Assembly: GCF_003119195.2 (NCBI RefSeq)
Contig: NZ_CP022255.1
Span: 310,001-374,000 of the forward strand
From: Azospirillum baldaniorum
GTDB taxonomy: Bacteria; Pseudomonadota; Alphaproteobacteria; Azospirillales; Azospirillaceae
Length of the DNA: 64,000 nucleotides
Reading direction: 5' to 3'
The stretch's first letter is position 1. Each line of letters starts with the position of its first letter. Positions 8,587 through 19,712 of the stretch are shown piece by piece. A model generated the notes under the pieces. It was not told the DNA's origin, did no database searches, and was given only the letters and a program-made list of their open reading frames with translations. Made by a program: the position numbers and the translations under genes.

Positions 8587-11580
8587 ATGCCCCGCCACCA
8601 GCTTCTATCCCCTCAGACGCGAGCCGCTCTGTTCGATCCACCGTCGGAGCCGACCGCCATCACGCGCCTGTACACCCTCTCGCCGGACGATCTGGCGCAC
8701 GTGCGTCGCCGGCGCCGTCCCTGGAACCGGCTCGGCTTCGCGATGCAGCTGGCCTACCTGCGCCATCCTGGACGGGCCCTGGGAATTGGCGAGGAACCAC
8801 CGACCGCCATGCTCGCTCACATCGCCGGACAGGTCGGGGCCGATCCGGCATTGTTCGTCGACTACGCCCGGCGGGAGGAAGCCCGGCGCGAGCATTTGGC
8901 CGAACTGCAAGCGGCCTTCGGGCTGTCGCCCTTCGGCTTGGCCGACTATCGGGCCATGTGGCGTGTGGCATCGGAGGTGGCCCGCGGCACCGACCGGGGC
9001 GACGCCATCGCCTTGGCTGTAGTGGAAGAGCTGCGGGCGCGCCGCGTCCTGCTGCCGGTCGCCACCGTGGTGGAGCGCCTCGGCCTCGCCGTCCGTGCCA
9101 GGGCTCGAGCCACCGCTTATGCCAGTCTGATCCGCGGGTTGGAGGATCGACAGACCGAGCGCCTCCTGGCGCTCCTGAAGGTGACGGAACCGGAGGGCCG
9201 CACCGGCTTGACGCAACTGCGCGAGTGGTCGGAGGTGCCTTCCGCGGCGAATCTGGTCCGTCTGGCGGAGCGCTTGGCAACGGTGCGGGCCATCGGCATC
9301 GAAGCGGATCGGGCGCGACGCATTCATCAAGTCCGCTATGCCATCATCGCCGGCGAAGCGGGAATCATGGATGCGCAGCACCTGTCGCGCCTGGGCCCGG
9401 AACGCCGTCTTGCCGTCCTGACCGCCTTCGTCATCGAGCAGGAGGCCCGACTCAGCGACGCCGCCGTGGAGATGTTCGACCGGCTGATGGGAGCCCTGTT
9501 CCGGCGCGCCGAGCGCAAGCGCACGGAACGGCTGACCGACCGGGCCAAGGAGCAGGAAAGCTTGGTCTGGATGCACGCGGTGAGCGGCCGGGCTCTCGTC
9601 GCCGCCCGACGGAACGGGACCGATCCGTTCGCCGCCATCGAGGCGGCCGTGGGGTGGGAAGCCTATGAGAAGAGTGTCGATCACGCCGTCGGCGTCGCCG
9701 AGACCGCCGACGAAGGCAACAGCCTGCCCGAGGTGGTGGAGCGGCATGCGTCCGCCCGGCGGTTTGCCCCGACCTTCCTGCAAACCTTTGCCTTCAGCTC
9801 GTACCGCAAGTCCGATCCGCTGCTCAAGGCGGTCGACGCCATCAAGGCACTGTATGCGTCGGAAGGCCGGCCGACCCTGGCGAAGGACGCGCCGGTCTCC
9901 TTTCTCCAGCGCCGTTGGCGGCCCCTCGTGCTGCCACAGGGTAAGAACCTCGATCGCCGCGCCTATGAAATGGCCGTATTCGCGCATCTGCGCGAACGGC
10001 TGCGTGCCGGCGATGTCTGGATCGAGGGCGCCCGCGCCTATCGACGGTTCACCGACTTTCTGCTGCCCCGGCCAACGTTCGAGGACCTGCGCAGCACCGG
10101 GAGCCTTGACTTGCCCATCCCGGTGTCGTGGCCGGACTATGCCACGGAGCGGACGAAGCTCCTGGACGACCGATTGCGCGAGGTTGCCGCGTTGGCCGAA
10201 GTCAACCGATTGCCGGGCGTTACGCTGGAGGACGGCCGCCTGACCATTTCGCCGCTGTCCCGCGCCGTACCCGAGGCCGCGGGCGCTCTCGCCAAACGGC
10301 TGTCCGCGCTCCTGCCGCGCATACGGATCACCGAGATCCTGGCCGAGGTCGACCGCTGGACCGGATTCGCCAGCAGCTTCACCCATGTGCGCACCGGCGA
10401 GCCGGCCTTCGACCGCGCCGCGGTGCTCGGCACGGTGCTGGCGGACGGCACCAATCTGGGGCTGTCGCGCATGGCCGAGGCGTCGCGGGGCTTGAACCAT
10501 GCCCGGCTGATCTGGACGGCGGAGTGGCATGTGCGCGACGAAACCTACGCCGCTGCCCTGGCCACCGTGGTGAACGCCCACCACGCCCACCCGATGGCCC
10601 ACCACTGGGGGCCGGGCGACACCTCGTCGTCGGACGGGCAGTTCTTCCGGGCGGGCGGCCGTGGCGAGGCGCGCTCCGACGTGAACGGCCGCTATGGCGA
10701 CGACCCCGGCGCGCTGTTCTACACCCATGTCTCCGATCGGTTCTCTCCCTTCCACACGAAGGTGATCTCGGCCACGGCGGGCGAGGCGGCACATGTGCTG
10801 GACGGCCTTCTGATGCACGGCAGCGCGCTGTCCATCCGCGAGCACTACACCGATACGGCCGGCGCGACCGATCATGTGTCGGGACTCTGCCATCTTCTGG
10901 GGTTCCGCTTCGCCCCTCGCGTCCGCGATCTCAAGGAGCGTCGGTTGTATGTGATTGACCGCACGGCCGATTACGGATTGCTGACGCCATTGATCGGCGG
11001 CCCGGTGCGCCTGCATTTCGTCGAGGAATCCTGGGATGACCTGCTGTATCTGGCCACGTCCGTGCGCACTGGGACCGCAGCGCCGTCCGCCCTCTTGCGC
11101 CGCCTCGCGGCCTACCCGCGGCAGAACCAGCTCGCCAAAGCGTTGCGCGAGATCGGCCGCATCAAACGCACACTGGCAACCTTGGACTGGCTGAAGGACC
11201 CGGACCTCCGCCGTCGCTCCCATGCTGGCCTGAACAAGGGGGAGGCGGAGCATTCGCTCAAGCGGGCCGTCTTCTTCCATCGTCTGGGCGAACTGCGTGA
11301 CCGGACGTTCGAGAACCAGAGCCATCGGGCCTCGGGGCTCAACCTGGTGGTCGCCGCCATCGTGCTCTGGAACACCGTTTATCTGGGTCGCGCCGTGGAC
11401 GCGCTGCGCGCAGCCGGCGAAGACATTCCCGCCGACCTGTTAGCACATGTGGCGCCACTCGGCTGGGAGCACATCGCGCTCACCGGAGACTATGTCTGGG
11501 CCGACGACGACGTGGATTCCTCGGTAGCGTTCCGACCGCTCCGGCGAATTCCCGCTTCGTTCCAGAGGGTCGCCGCTTAG
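8587..11580 (+). CDS. tnpA: Tn3-family transposase TnpA
   Basis: A 997-residue DDE transposase of the usual Tn3-family length (about 950-1000). The N-terminal DUF4158-type DNA-binding domain begins MPRHQLLSPQTRAALFDPP. The catalytic domain contains WGPGDTSSSDGQ (first acidic region, Asp678-Asp683), the HYTDTAGATDHV segment with the second aspartate, and the C-terminal LNKGEAEHSLKRAVFFHRLGE region with the catalytic glutamate, followed by the conserved NLVVAAIVLWNTVYL. The start is ATG 8587; the upstream 36 codons of open frame fall in the res region. The gene appears intact, and its stop lies in the right inverted repeat. Confidence 0.95.
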   Translation: MPRHQLLSPQTRAALFDPPSEPTAITRLYTLSPDDLAHVRRRRRPWNRLGFAMQLAYLRHPGRALGIGEEPPTAMLAHIAGQVGADPALFVDYARREEARREHLAELQAAFGLSPFGLADYRAMWRVASEVARGTDRGDAIALAVVEELRARRVLLPVATVVERLGLAVRARARATAYASLIRGLEDRQTERLLALLKVTEPEGRTGLTQLREWSEVPSAANLVRLAERLATVRAIGIEADRARRIHQVRYAIIAGEAGIMDAQHLSRLGPERRLAVLTAFVIEQEARLSDAAVEMFDRLMGALFRRAERKRTERLTDRAKEQESLVWMHAVSGRALVAARRNGTDPFAAIEAAVGWEAYEKSVDHAVGVAETADEGNSLPEVVERHASARRFAPTFLQTFAFSSYRKSDPLLKAVDAIKALYASEGRPTLAKDAPVSFLQRRWRPLVLPQGKNLDRRAYEMAVFAHLRERLRAGDVWIEGARAYRRFTDFLLPRPTFEDLRSTGSLDLPIPVSWPDYATERTKLLDDRLREVAALAEVNRLPGVTLEDGRLTISPLSRAVPEAAGALAKRLSALLPRIRITEILAEVDRWTGFASSFTHVRTGEPAFDRAAVLGTVLADGTNLGLSRMAEASRGLNHARLIWTAEWHVRDETYAAALATVVNAHHAHPMAHHWGPGDTSSSDGQFFRAGGRGEARSDVNGRYGDDPGALFYTHVSDRFSPFHTKVISATAGEAAHVLDGLLMHGSALSIREHYTDTAGATDHVSGLCHLLGFRFAPRVRDLKERRLYVIDRTADYGLLTPLIGGPVRLHFVEESWDDLLYLATSVRTGTAAPSALLRRLAAYPRQNQLAKALREIGRIKRTLATLDWLKDPDLRRRSHAGLNKGEAEHSLKRAVFFHRLGELRDRTFENQSHRASGLNLVVAAIVLWNTVYLGRAVDALRAAGEDIPADLLAHVAPLGWEHIALTGDYVWADDDVDSSVAFRPLRRIPASFQRVAA

Positions 11581-11613
11581 CGTACGATTTTGAACAGATT
11601 CTGCGATGACCCC
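11576..11613 (-). repeat. Tn3-family right inverted repeat
   Basis: The 38-bp partner of 7861-7898 with two mismatches. It carries the tnpA stop codon at its inner edge and abuts the truncated major facilitator gene at its outer edge. Confidence 0.93.
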
Positions 11614-12624
11614 CCACTTGGCGACCTGCTTGACCGTCGTCGGCTTGTGATTGGCCAAGGCCTTCTGTCGATCATCGCGTTGGTCGCTGTAGCGACGGCG
11701 AAAACCGAAGAGGTTCTGTTCACCGGCCTCGCCGCGATGGGCCTGCTCGCCGTCGTGGTGCAGGTTCTGGTCGCCTTCGCCGCGACGCTCGCGACGCCCG
11801 CCGAACGCGGCAGGGCGGTCGGCACGGTGACGAGCGGCATCGTCATCGGCATCCTTGGCGCCCGCTTTGTCGCCGGGCTGCTCGCCGACCTCGGCGGCTG
11901 GCGGGTGGTCTATCTGACATCGGCCATTCTGATGGCGGCTATGGTCGGGCTGCTGACGCGTGTTCTGCCGCGAACGCCGTTGCCGGGCAGCACCGACAGC
12001 TACGCCGGGACACTGCGCTCCATTCCCGCCCTGTTTCTGCGTGACCGGGTTTTGCTGACGCGCGGACTTCTCGCTCTGCTGATCTTTGCGGCCTTCAGCA
12101 CATTCTGGACAAGCTTGGTTCTGCCGCTCAGCACCGCCCCTTTCCACTATTCGCACACGCAGATCGGACTGTTCGGTCTGGTCGGTGTAGCAGGGGCGAT
12201 AGCCGCGACGGGCGCGGGACGCCTCGCGGACCGCGGTCTCGGCCAATGTACGATGACCCTGTCTCTCACGCTCCTGCTGCTGTCATGGGGGCTGATTGCG
12301 TTTCTGCCATCGTCCATTCCGCTTCTCCTGATCGGCGTCGTCCTGCTCGATCTCGCCGTGCAGGCGGTCCACGTCACCAACCAGAGCATCATCGTCGCCC
12401 GCCACCCGACGGCACGCAGCCGTCTCGTCGGTGGCTACATGGTTTTCTATTCGATTGGCAGTGCCATGGGAGCAAGTGCCGCGACCATGGCTTACGCCCA
12501 TGCCGGCTGGCACGGCGTTTCGATGCTGGGAGCAGCATTCAGCACCGCTGCAGTGCTGACGTGGGCCGGCGCGCGCCATCGGCCGGTTGGTGGCGAAGCG
12601 ACGGAATGCGCCGACGGACTCTGA
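11614..12624 (+). pseudogene. MFS transporter truncated at its 5' end by the transposon
   Basis: The frame entering from the transposon end encodes about 336 residues of a major facilitator protein (DHA1-like drug or sugar exporter type). It begins at PLGDLLDRRRL, which is motif A in the loop between helices 2 and 3, so helices 1-2 (roughly the first 65 residues) are missing. About ten hydrophobic segments remain, including GWRVVYLTSAILMAAM. A TTG codon in the inverted repeat (11590) could in principle start translation, but without helices 1-2 a working carrier is unlikely. The absent 5' part is not found on the other side of the transposon, so it was deleted. Confidence 0.85.
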
Positions 12625-13042
12625 GCTTCTGGCTTGCCGACGGCGCCGGGAGTCCACTCTGGTCCACCCGGTGGATCACCGGCCAGCGGATCAACCATGC
12701 CCCGAGATATCATCAGGGTGATCGCATTTAAAATCCCCTCTCCCCTCTGGGGAGAGGGTTAGGGTGAGGGGGTTGCGCTTGTGCCGAACGCACCGCCACG
12801 CGCAACCCCCTCACCGGCCCTGCGGGCCACCCTCTCCCCGGAGGGGAGAGGGCTATAAAGGTCAAATGCGATTGCCCTGGAGATATCATCCCGTGCCAAA
12901 TTGCTGGGGTCGCGGACGTGTTTGATCCCAACTGGAGGCAATTCTTCTTCCGCTGTTTTCATCGGGACATCACCATGGTGCCATGGTCGTCTTCCCGGCT
13001 GGACGACGCCTTGCAGCATTTTGCAGTGGAAGGGTGGACAGC
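12625..13042. other. Intergenic region with a long palindromic repeat
   Basis: 418 bases without a gene, between the truncated MFS gene and the orphan helical protein. Most of it is the palindromic element at 12706-12887. The last 150 bases have no clear promoter; a ribosome site (AGGGTGG) precedes the next gene's ATG. Confidence 0.7.
12706..12887. repeat. Long dispersed-type palindromic repeat
   Basis: An about 182-bp imperfect palindrome. The outer arms begin and end with GATATC and continue into CAGGG..ATCGCATTT on both sides. Inner arms are CCCCTCTCCCC..GGGGAGAGGG-type and GGGGTTGCGC / GCGCAACCCCC blocks, around a short GC-rich loop. The layout is that of the multicopy palindromic intergenic elements common in high-GC proteobacteria. 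A second element of related composition lies at 47440-47541. No coding capacity. Confidence 0.75.
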
Positions 13043-14164
13043 ATGGCGGACCAGTCGATAAAGTTCTCCTACGAGTACGGGAAATACAAATATTTCGAAT
13101 TTTCCGGAAACAACAACAAGGTGGATGTCGAGTTCTCCTGGGACCCCCCGAAAACCGATCCGTCGGGAAAGCCGATACCGAAGAAGGTGGTCGATCTTTT
13201 CAACAAGAATGTGCGCGAGGCCATTCAGGAGTTGATGAAGGCCGAAGAGAAGACGGTCGCCGAAATAAAGAAGCAGATCCAGGCGTGGGATCAAAAGATC
13301 GACAAGCACGAGATCGACGGCCGCAACCTGTTTTTGTTCATGAACACGATCAACGACACCATGGAGCAGCGGGCCGCCGACCGCTTCGGGGGAATCGTCG
13401 GCGGCATTGCGACGGTCATGAAGCTGATCGTGAAGAAGGCCTTCGCCGGCCTCGACGCGGCCGTGCGCAAGATGCTCGAGGACATGAAGTGGAAGGTCTA
13501 CGCCAAGACGGTGGGAAAGATTGTTCTCGCTCTGACGGCGACGGCCCTCGCCATCATGGCCACAGTGTTGACCGGGGGCGCGGCGCTGCCGCTGGTCGTG
13601 GCGGGTGCCAAGATCACGCTCGACGTGGTTAAGGAAGGGAAGGCGGCCTACGACAGCTTCAACGACGGCGCGGACGAGGTGGTCGCTCTGCAGAGCGCCG
13701 TGAAGAAACACAGGGCCAGCGCGCAGGAGGCGATGAAGGCGGTCGAGCGGGCCGAAAGCCGACGCTACCTCATGGCGGAGTCGGTGAACAAGCTGGAGCG
13801 GCAGCTTGGCGCGGCGGAGGCCAAATACGCGGACGTGGAGCGGATCCTCACCCAGAAGAAGATCGACGGGATCACCATCACCGCGGATTCCACCCTCCTG
13901 GGTCTGGTCAACAAGGTGAATCGGTACAAGGATCTGATCGACCGCCTCACCCCGCTGCTGAACGCGGCCCGCGCCGACCTGAAGCGCCTGGACGCGCTGA
14001 TCGACGGAGCGCGGCGGGCGTTCGACCCGTCCACCTACGACGCGATTCCAAACGCCGACTGGAAGACGATTCTCAAGAAATACGCGGACGAGTACGGCGC
14101 GACGGTCAAGACGCTGGGTGACCTGGGCTCCAGCATCGCGACCGTCGTTCAGAAGCTGGCCTGA
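13043..14164 (+). CDS. Orphan helical protein with central hydrophobic hairpin (possible alpha-pore-forming type)
   Basis: A 373-residue protein of no family I can name. The first 40 residues are polar and aromatic-rich (YEYGKYKYFEF). Lysine/glutamate-rich helices follow to about residue 150, then a strongly hydrophobic segment around residues 157-200 (LALTATALAIMATVLTGG, then ALPLVVAGAKI) that could form a membrane hairpin. A long heptad-like coiled coil (about 215-345) leads to a short C-terminal tail. There is no signal peptide. This order (amphipathic helices, hydrophobic hairpin, coiled coil) is the general outline of ClyA/HBL/XaxAB-type alpha-pore-forming proteins, but that is structural analogy only. 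ATG 13043 is chosen for AGGGTGG about 10 bases upstream. Its 3' end overlaps the convergent LysR gene by 16 bases. Confidence 0.6.
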   Translation: MADQSIKFSYEYGKYKYFEFSGNNNKVDVEFSWDPPKTDPSGKPIPKKVVDLFNKNVREAIQELMKAEEKTVAEIKKQIQAWDQKIDKHEIDGRNLFLFMNTINDTMEQRAADRFGGIVGGIATVMKLIVKKAFAGLDAAVRKMLEDMKWKVYAKTVGKIVLALTATALAIMATVLTGGAALPLVVAGAKITLDVVKEGKAAYDSFNDGADEVVALQSAVKKHRASAQEAMKAVERAESRRYLMAESVNKLERQLGAAEAKYADVERILTQKKIDGITITADSTLLGLVNKVNRYKDLIDRLTPLLNAARADLKRLDALIDGARRAFDPSTYDAIPNADWKTILKKYADEYGATVKTLGDLGSSIATVVQKLA

Positions 14165-15066
14165 ACCCCGGCCCGCCAGTCGTAGCCTTTCATGTGATCG
14201 AGGAACGCCCGCATGGCCGCGCTCGGCAGGCGGCGATTCGGGTAATACAGAAACCACTGCGGCAAGGTGGGGCTCCACTCCGGGAAAAGCTCCACCAGCC
14301 GACCGTCCCGGACATGGGGTTTCGCATAGTCGTCCAGAACGTGGGCGATGCCCCGGCCGGCCAGGGCGGCCTGAAGCTCGTTGTGCACCGTGCTGACCGT
14401 CAGGCGTCCGGCGGGCGTGACCTCCAGCGCGTCGCTCCCGCGGGCGAAGCGCCATGTGACGAGGGTCCCGCCGGGAAATCTCCGCCTGATGCAGTCGTGG
14501 TAGACCAGGGCATGCGGCGTCACCGGCAGCCCATGCCGCGCGATGTAATCCGGTGACGCGACGATCGCGTATCGGAGCGACGGTCCGAACGGGACCGCGA
14601 TCATGTCCTGCGCCAACTGCTTGCCGAAACGGACGCCGGCATCGAACCCCTGCTCCACGATGTCGATCACCGCGGCGTCGCTGATGATCTCGATCCTCAC
14701 CTCGGGATAGGCGTCCATGAAGTCGAAGACCAGCGGACAGAGGAGATGATCGACGGCGGGTGCCGGCGCGTTGATCCGCAGCGTTCCCGATGGGCTGTCC
14801 CTCAACTCGCCGACCTCGGCGATCGCAAGCTGGATGTCGCTCAGCGCCGGGGCCAGGCGATCGAGGAGGCGCTGCCCGGCCTCCGTCGGCGATACGCTCC
14901 GCGTCGTCCGATTGAGCAACCGGATGCCCAGCGCCTCCTCCAGGGCGTTCATCGTCTGGCTCAAGGCCGATGACGAGACGCCCCGTTCGAGCGCCGCCGC
15001 GCGGAAGCCGCCACAGCGCACGATCGCTGCGAACACATCGAAGCTGTCCAAGCGAATGGGGTTCAT
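14149..15066 (-). CDS. LysR family transcriptional regulator
   Basis: A 305-residue LysR-type regulator. The N-terminal winged helix-turn-helix (about residues 4-62) contains FAAIVRCGGFRAAALERGVSSSALSQTMNALEE cut by the usual turn, followed by GIRLLNRTTRSVSPTEAGQ. The C-terminal effector domain (residues 90-295) shows a type II periplasmic-binding fold pattern. It is divergent from the exported metallo-beta-lactamase-fold gene with a 167-base shared intergenic region, the standard arrangement for a LysR regulator and its target. The co-inducer is unknown. Its 3' end overlaps the convergent upstream gene by 16 bases. Confidence 0.92.
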   Translation of the reverse strand: MNPIRLDSFDVFAAIVRCGGFRAAALERGVSSSALSQTMNALEEALGIRLLNRTTRSVSPTEAGQRLLDRLAPALSDIQLAIAEVGELRDSPSGTLRINAPAPAVDHLLCPLVFDFMDAYPEVRIEIISDAAVIDIVEQGFDAGVRFGKQLAQDMIAVPFGPSLRYAIVASPDYIARHGLPVTPHALVYHDCIRRRFPGGTLVTWRFARGSDALEVTPAGRLTVSTVHNELQAALAGRGIAHVLDDYAKPHVRDGRLVELFPEWSPTLPQWFLYYPNRRLPSAAMRAFLDHMKGYDWRAGVQASF

Positions 15067-15233
15067 TGCGAAGCTGGCCTAATCAAGCCGATCACATTTG
15101 ACGAGCTTATCAGCGCAATCTTGCCGTGTCATGGTCGATCTGCGGTTGATCGTCGCGCCCAGGTCGCCGTCCGCCATCGCTCACCCCCGGTCCCGTGGCT
15201 GGAAGCGGGCGCCCCACTCGGGAGGAAACACCG
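15067..15233. promoter_or_regulatory. Divergent promoter region, LysR / MBL-fold gene
   Basis: The only non-coding DNA between the two divergent genes, with GGAGGA (15221-15226) as the ribosome site of the right-hand gene. A LysR operator is expected here by analogy, but I could not single out one convincing site. Confidence 0.45.
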
Positions 15234-16223
15234 ATGAATGCCCTCACCCTGAACCGACGCCGGATCATGCTGTCCGCGGCCGTCGGCGCATCGACCCTGT
15301 TCGCTTCCGGTGGTGGGGCGGGCGCGTCCGCGCAGGTGACGCCGACGCCCGCGACCGGCAACGCCGGCCACTACCGTTTCCGGGTCGGCGACATCAGTGC
15401 TGTGGTGTTGAGCGACGGCCTGATCGGCGGTCCGCCCCGCGTCTACGCGAGCGACGCGCCCGAAGCGGAGCTTCACGAGGTGCTGCGGCGCGCCTTCCTG
15501 CCGACGGACCACATGACGTTGAATCTGAACACCCTTCTGATCGAAACCGGCGGACGGCGCATCCTCGTCGAGGCCGGCGCGGGCACGACCATGGGGCCGA
15601 ACGGCGGGCGCATTTTTCAGAACCTCGCGGCGATCGGGCTCGGTCCCGCGGACATCGACGCCATCGTGATCTCGCACACCCATCCCGACCACGTCGGCAA
15701 TCTCAGGACGGCGAATGGCGGCCGGGCGTTCCCCCGGGCCACCGTCTTCGTGCCGCGGGCGGACTGGGAGTTCTTCGTCCGCAACGATCCGGACCTGTCC
15801 TACATGCCGGTCCCGGAGGATTTCCGCCGGCACTTCGCCGCCGCGATCAAGAGCAGCCTTGAGCCGGTCGGGAACGCGGTCGAACTCTATGAGGCGGGTG
15901 CCGAGATCGTGCCGGGCCTCACGACGATCGTCGCCTCCGGCCACACGCCGGGCATGGCGACCTTCCTCGTCCATTCCGGAAACGACCAGCTGCTGCTGAC
16001 CGCCGATCTCGCCTACCACCCGGTCGTCAACGTCGACAATCCCTGGCGTCCCGGACCCGACCGCGACAAGGACACCGCGCTCGCCTCCCGCCGGCGCATC
16101 TTCGACCGGGCGGCCGCCGACCGCATTCCCGTGCTGGGTTTCCATTTTCCGTTTCCGGGCCTCGGCCGGATGCTCAAGACCGACGGCGGCTATGCCTGGG
16201 TCCCAGCGAACTGGCAATTCTGA
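15234..16223 (+). CDS. Exported MBL-fold metallohydrolase
   Basis: A 329-residue metallo-beta-lactamase-fold enzyme with an export signal: NRRRIMLSAAVGASTLFA near the N-terminus looks like a Tat-type arginine motif plus hydrophobic core, with processing near ASAQ. The zinc site is intact: H148-T-H150-P-D152-H153 (HTHPDHVGN), a later GHTPGM histidine, and the aspartate in LLTADLAYHP. The family includes lactonases (quorum quenching), arylsulfatases and other hydrolases; the substrate is unresolved. ATG 15234 is preferred because of GGAGGA eight bases upstream. It is probably controlled by the divergent LysR regulator. Confidence 0.87.
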   Translation: MNALTLNRRRIMLSAAVGASTLFASGGGAGASAQVTPTPATGNAGHYRFRVGDISAVVLSDGLIGGPPRVYASDAPEAELHEVLRRAFLPTDHMTLNLNTLLIETGGRRILVEAGAGTTMGPNGGRIFQNLAAIGLGPADIDAIVISHTHPDHVGNLRTANGGRAFPRATVFVPRADWEFFVRNDPDLSYMPVPEDFRRHFAAAIKSSLEPVGNAVELYEAGAEIVPGLTTIVASGHTPGMATFLVHSGNDQLLLTADLAYHPVVNVDNPWRPGPDRDKDTALASRRRIFDRAAADRIPVLGFHFPFPGLGRMLKTDGGYAWVPANWQF

Positions 16224-16524
16224 GATCCGCCTATGACGGGTCGATACACGAACCTGGGCCTCCGCCGAATCAGTGGACACCTTTGTTAAGCTCCCAAGGG
16301 GGGGCGGGGAGGTGGACATGACGACGCAGCACGCCGCCCAGCGTCCCCGAGCCTGTCGGGGTGGCCCCACCGACAGCCAGCACGCGCTGCCGACCGCCCC
16401 CAACCTCTCTTTCTAAAGCGAACTTCCGTTCGCTTCAGAGTCATATCGCCTCATTCGCCGGCGGGCTCCGGTCGCATGTGCGACCGGGACCGCCGGCGCG
16501 GTCCAAAGCGGATTGCAATCCGCT
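16224..16524. other. Intergenic region with a possible IS3 end and clustered palindromes
   Basis: 301 bases without a gene. The left half has GTGGACACCTTTGTTAAG (from 16273) followed by GGGGAGGTGGACATG, which resembles the start of an IS3-family element (terminal sequence and orfA ribosome site). The frame behind it is only 32 codons and not transposase-like, so at most a remnant. The right half holds three palindromes (16416-16526) described separately. Confidence 0.4.

Positions 16525-16526
<2 letters not shown>
16416..16526. repeat. Cluster of three palindromes, last one at the macB stop codon
   Basis: Hairpin 1 (16416-16435): arms AAGCGAAC / GTTCGCTT. Hairpin 2 (16456-16498): outer arms CGCCGGCG and inner arms CCGGTCGCA / TGCGACCGG. 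Hairpin 3 (16505-16526): a perfect 22-bp palindrome centred on GATTGCAATC that overlaps the end of macB by two bases. The last may act as terminator for the leftward iron operon; three in a row suggests a composite repeat element. Confidence 0.65.
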
Positions 16527-18458
<1,932 letters not shown>

Positions 18459-18462
<4 letters not shown>

Positions 18463-19712
18463 AGCCGGAACCCGATCTTGGGCGGGCGGCCGTCGTCGGT
18501 TTTCCAGCCCACCACGATCCGCTCGCCTTCGGCCAGCCCCTCCAGGATCTGGGCGTTGAAGCGGTCGCGCACCCCGACGCGGACCTCGCGCGTCTCGATG
18601 GCGCCGCCGCTGCTGATCAGCGTCACGCGGTGCCGTTCCGCCGCCGTGTCGGCCGGGGGCAGGGTGGCCGAGGTCGGGGCGGCCGGGGTCAGGGCGGCGA
18701 CCGGCACGGTGACGGCGTCCTTGGCCGCGGCGGCCACGAAGAAGACCTGGGCGGTCATGTCCGGGCGCAGCTCCCCCCGGTCGTTGGCGATTTCGAACAG
18801 CGCGGTGTAGAGCACGACGCTGTTGGCTGCCCCGCCGCCGCCGGACGCGGACGAGCCGCCGCCGTTCCCGGTCGCGGGCGGCTTCGGCGGCGCGGGCAGG
18901 ATTTCCTGGAGGCGCGCGGTCCAGCGCCGTCCCGGATGGCCGAGCGTGGTGAAGTAGAGCGGCATGCCGTCGGTCAGCCGCGTCACGTCGGCTTCCGACA
19001 CCTGGGTCCACACGGTCATCGCCGACAGGTCGGCGATCCGCATCAGGACCGGCGCCTCGTAGGCGGAGTTGATGGTCTGGCCCTGGCGGGCGTCCACCGC
19101 GATCAGCGTGCCGCTCATCGGCGCGTAGATGCGGGTGTAGCCGAGCTGCGCCTCGTCGGCCTGGAGGGTCGAGTCCGTCTGGCGGATCTGCGCTTGGGTG
19201 GCCTCGACCTGGGCGGCGGCGATGCGCGCCTCCATGCGGGCCTGGTCGAAGGCCTCGCCGCGCCCCGACCCGCTGCGCCGCAGCGCCGCCTGACGGGCCA
19301 GCTGGGCCTCGGCGAAGTCGGCGCGCGCCCGCTGCTCGGCCAGCAGGGCGGTCAGGCGGGCGCGTTCGGCGCGCCCGGCCTCGACCTTGGCCTGTTGCAG
19401 GGCGGGGTCGATCTCGGCCAGCAGATCGCCCTCGCGGACCATCTGCCCGACCGTCACGTGCAGCCGGGTCAACTGGCCGGACACCTGGGCGCCGACGTCG
19501 ACGTAGGCGCGCGGCTGGATCTTGCCGAGCGCCGTCACCGTGTCCTCGACCGTGCCGCGGCCGACCACCGCCACCTCCGCCGAGGCGGCGGGATCGGCCG
19601 GGCGCAGCAGGGCGGCGGAGGCCAGCCCGCCGAGCACCAGCGCGGCGGCGGCGAGACCGCGGCGCACACCGCGCCGGGAACCGGAAGCCGCCGCCGACCG
19701 CCGCGCCGTCAT
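18459..19712 (-). CDS. MacA-like periplasmic adaptor (HlyD/RND family)
   Basis: A 417-residue membrane-fusion protein. An N-terminal membrane anchor (GLAAAALVLGGLASAALL) is followed by the lipoyl/barrel-sandwich start (GKIQPRAYVDVGAQVSGQL). An alpha-helical hairpin of alanine/glutamine-rich heptads comes next (about 105-185), then the second half-lipoyl (YTRIYAPMSGTLIAVDARQGQ) and beta-barrel and membrane-proximal domains. It would link MacB to an outer-membrane channel; no TolC/OpmQ homologue is in the window. ATG 19712 shares its A with the receptor's stop (TGATG), and its own stop overlaps macB, so the three are translationally coupled. The linker TGNGGGSSASGGGGAAN near residue 305 is unusually glycine-rich. 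Confidence 0.9.

Larger units (their letters stand above)
7861..11613. mobile_element. Tn3-family transposon (tnpR-res-tnpA only)
   Basis: A 3,753-bp element bounded by near-perfect 38-bp inverted repeats beginning GGGGTCATCGCAGAATCTG and ending CGCTAAG, the standard form of Tn3-family ends. Inside are only a serine resolvase and a transposase, divergently transcribed from a 131-bp spacer carrying the resolution site. The stop codons of both genes fall inside the terminal repeats. No passenger gene is present. The flanking five bases (TCCTT on the left, CCACT on the right) do not match, so there is no 5-bp target duplication. This means that insertion was followed by deletion or recombination. 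Confidence 0.93.

Noticed and set aside
8605..11325. A 906-codon open frame antisense to tnpA
   Set aside because: Gln/Arg/Gly-rich shadow of the transposase in high-GC DNA; no domain, while the sense strand encodes a complete TnpA.
7856..11618. A 5-bp target duplication for the Tn3-family element
   Set aside because: The flanking pentamers TCCTT and CCACT do not match in either orientation.
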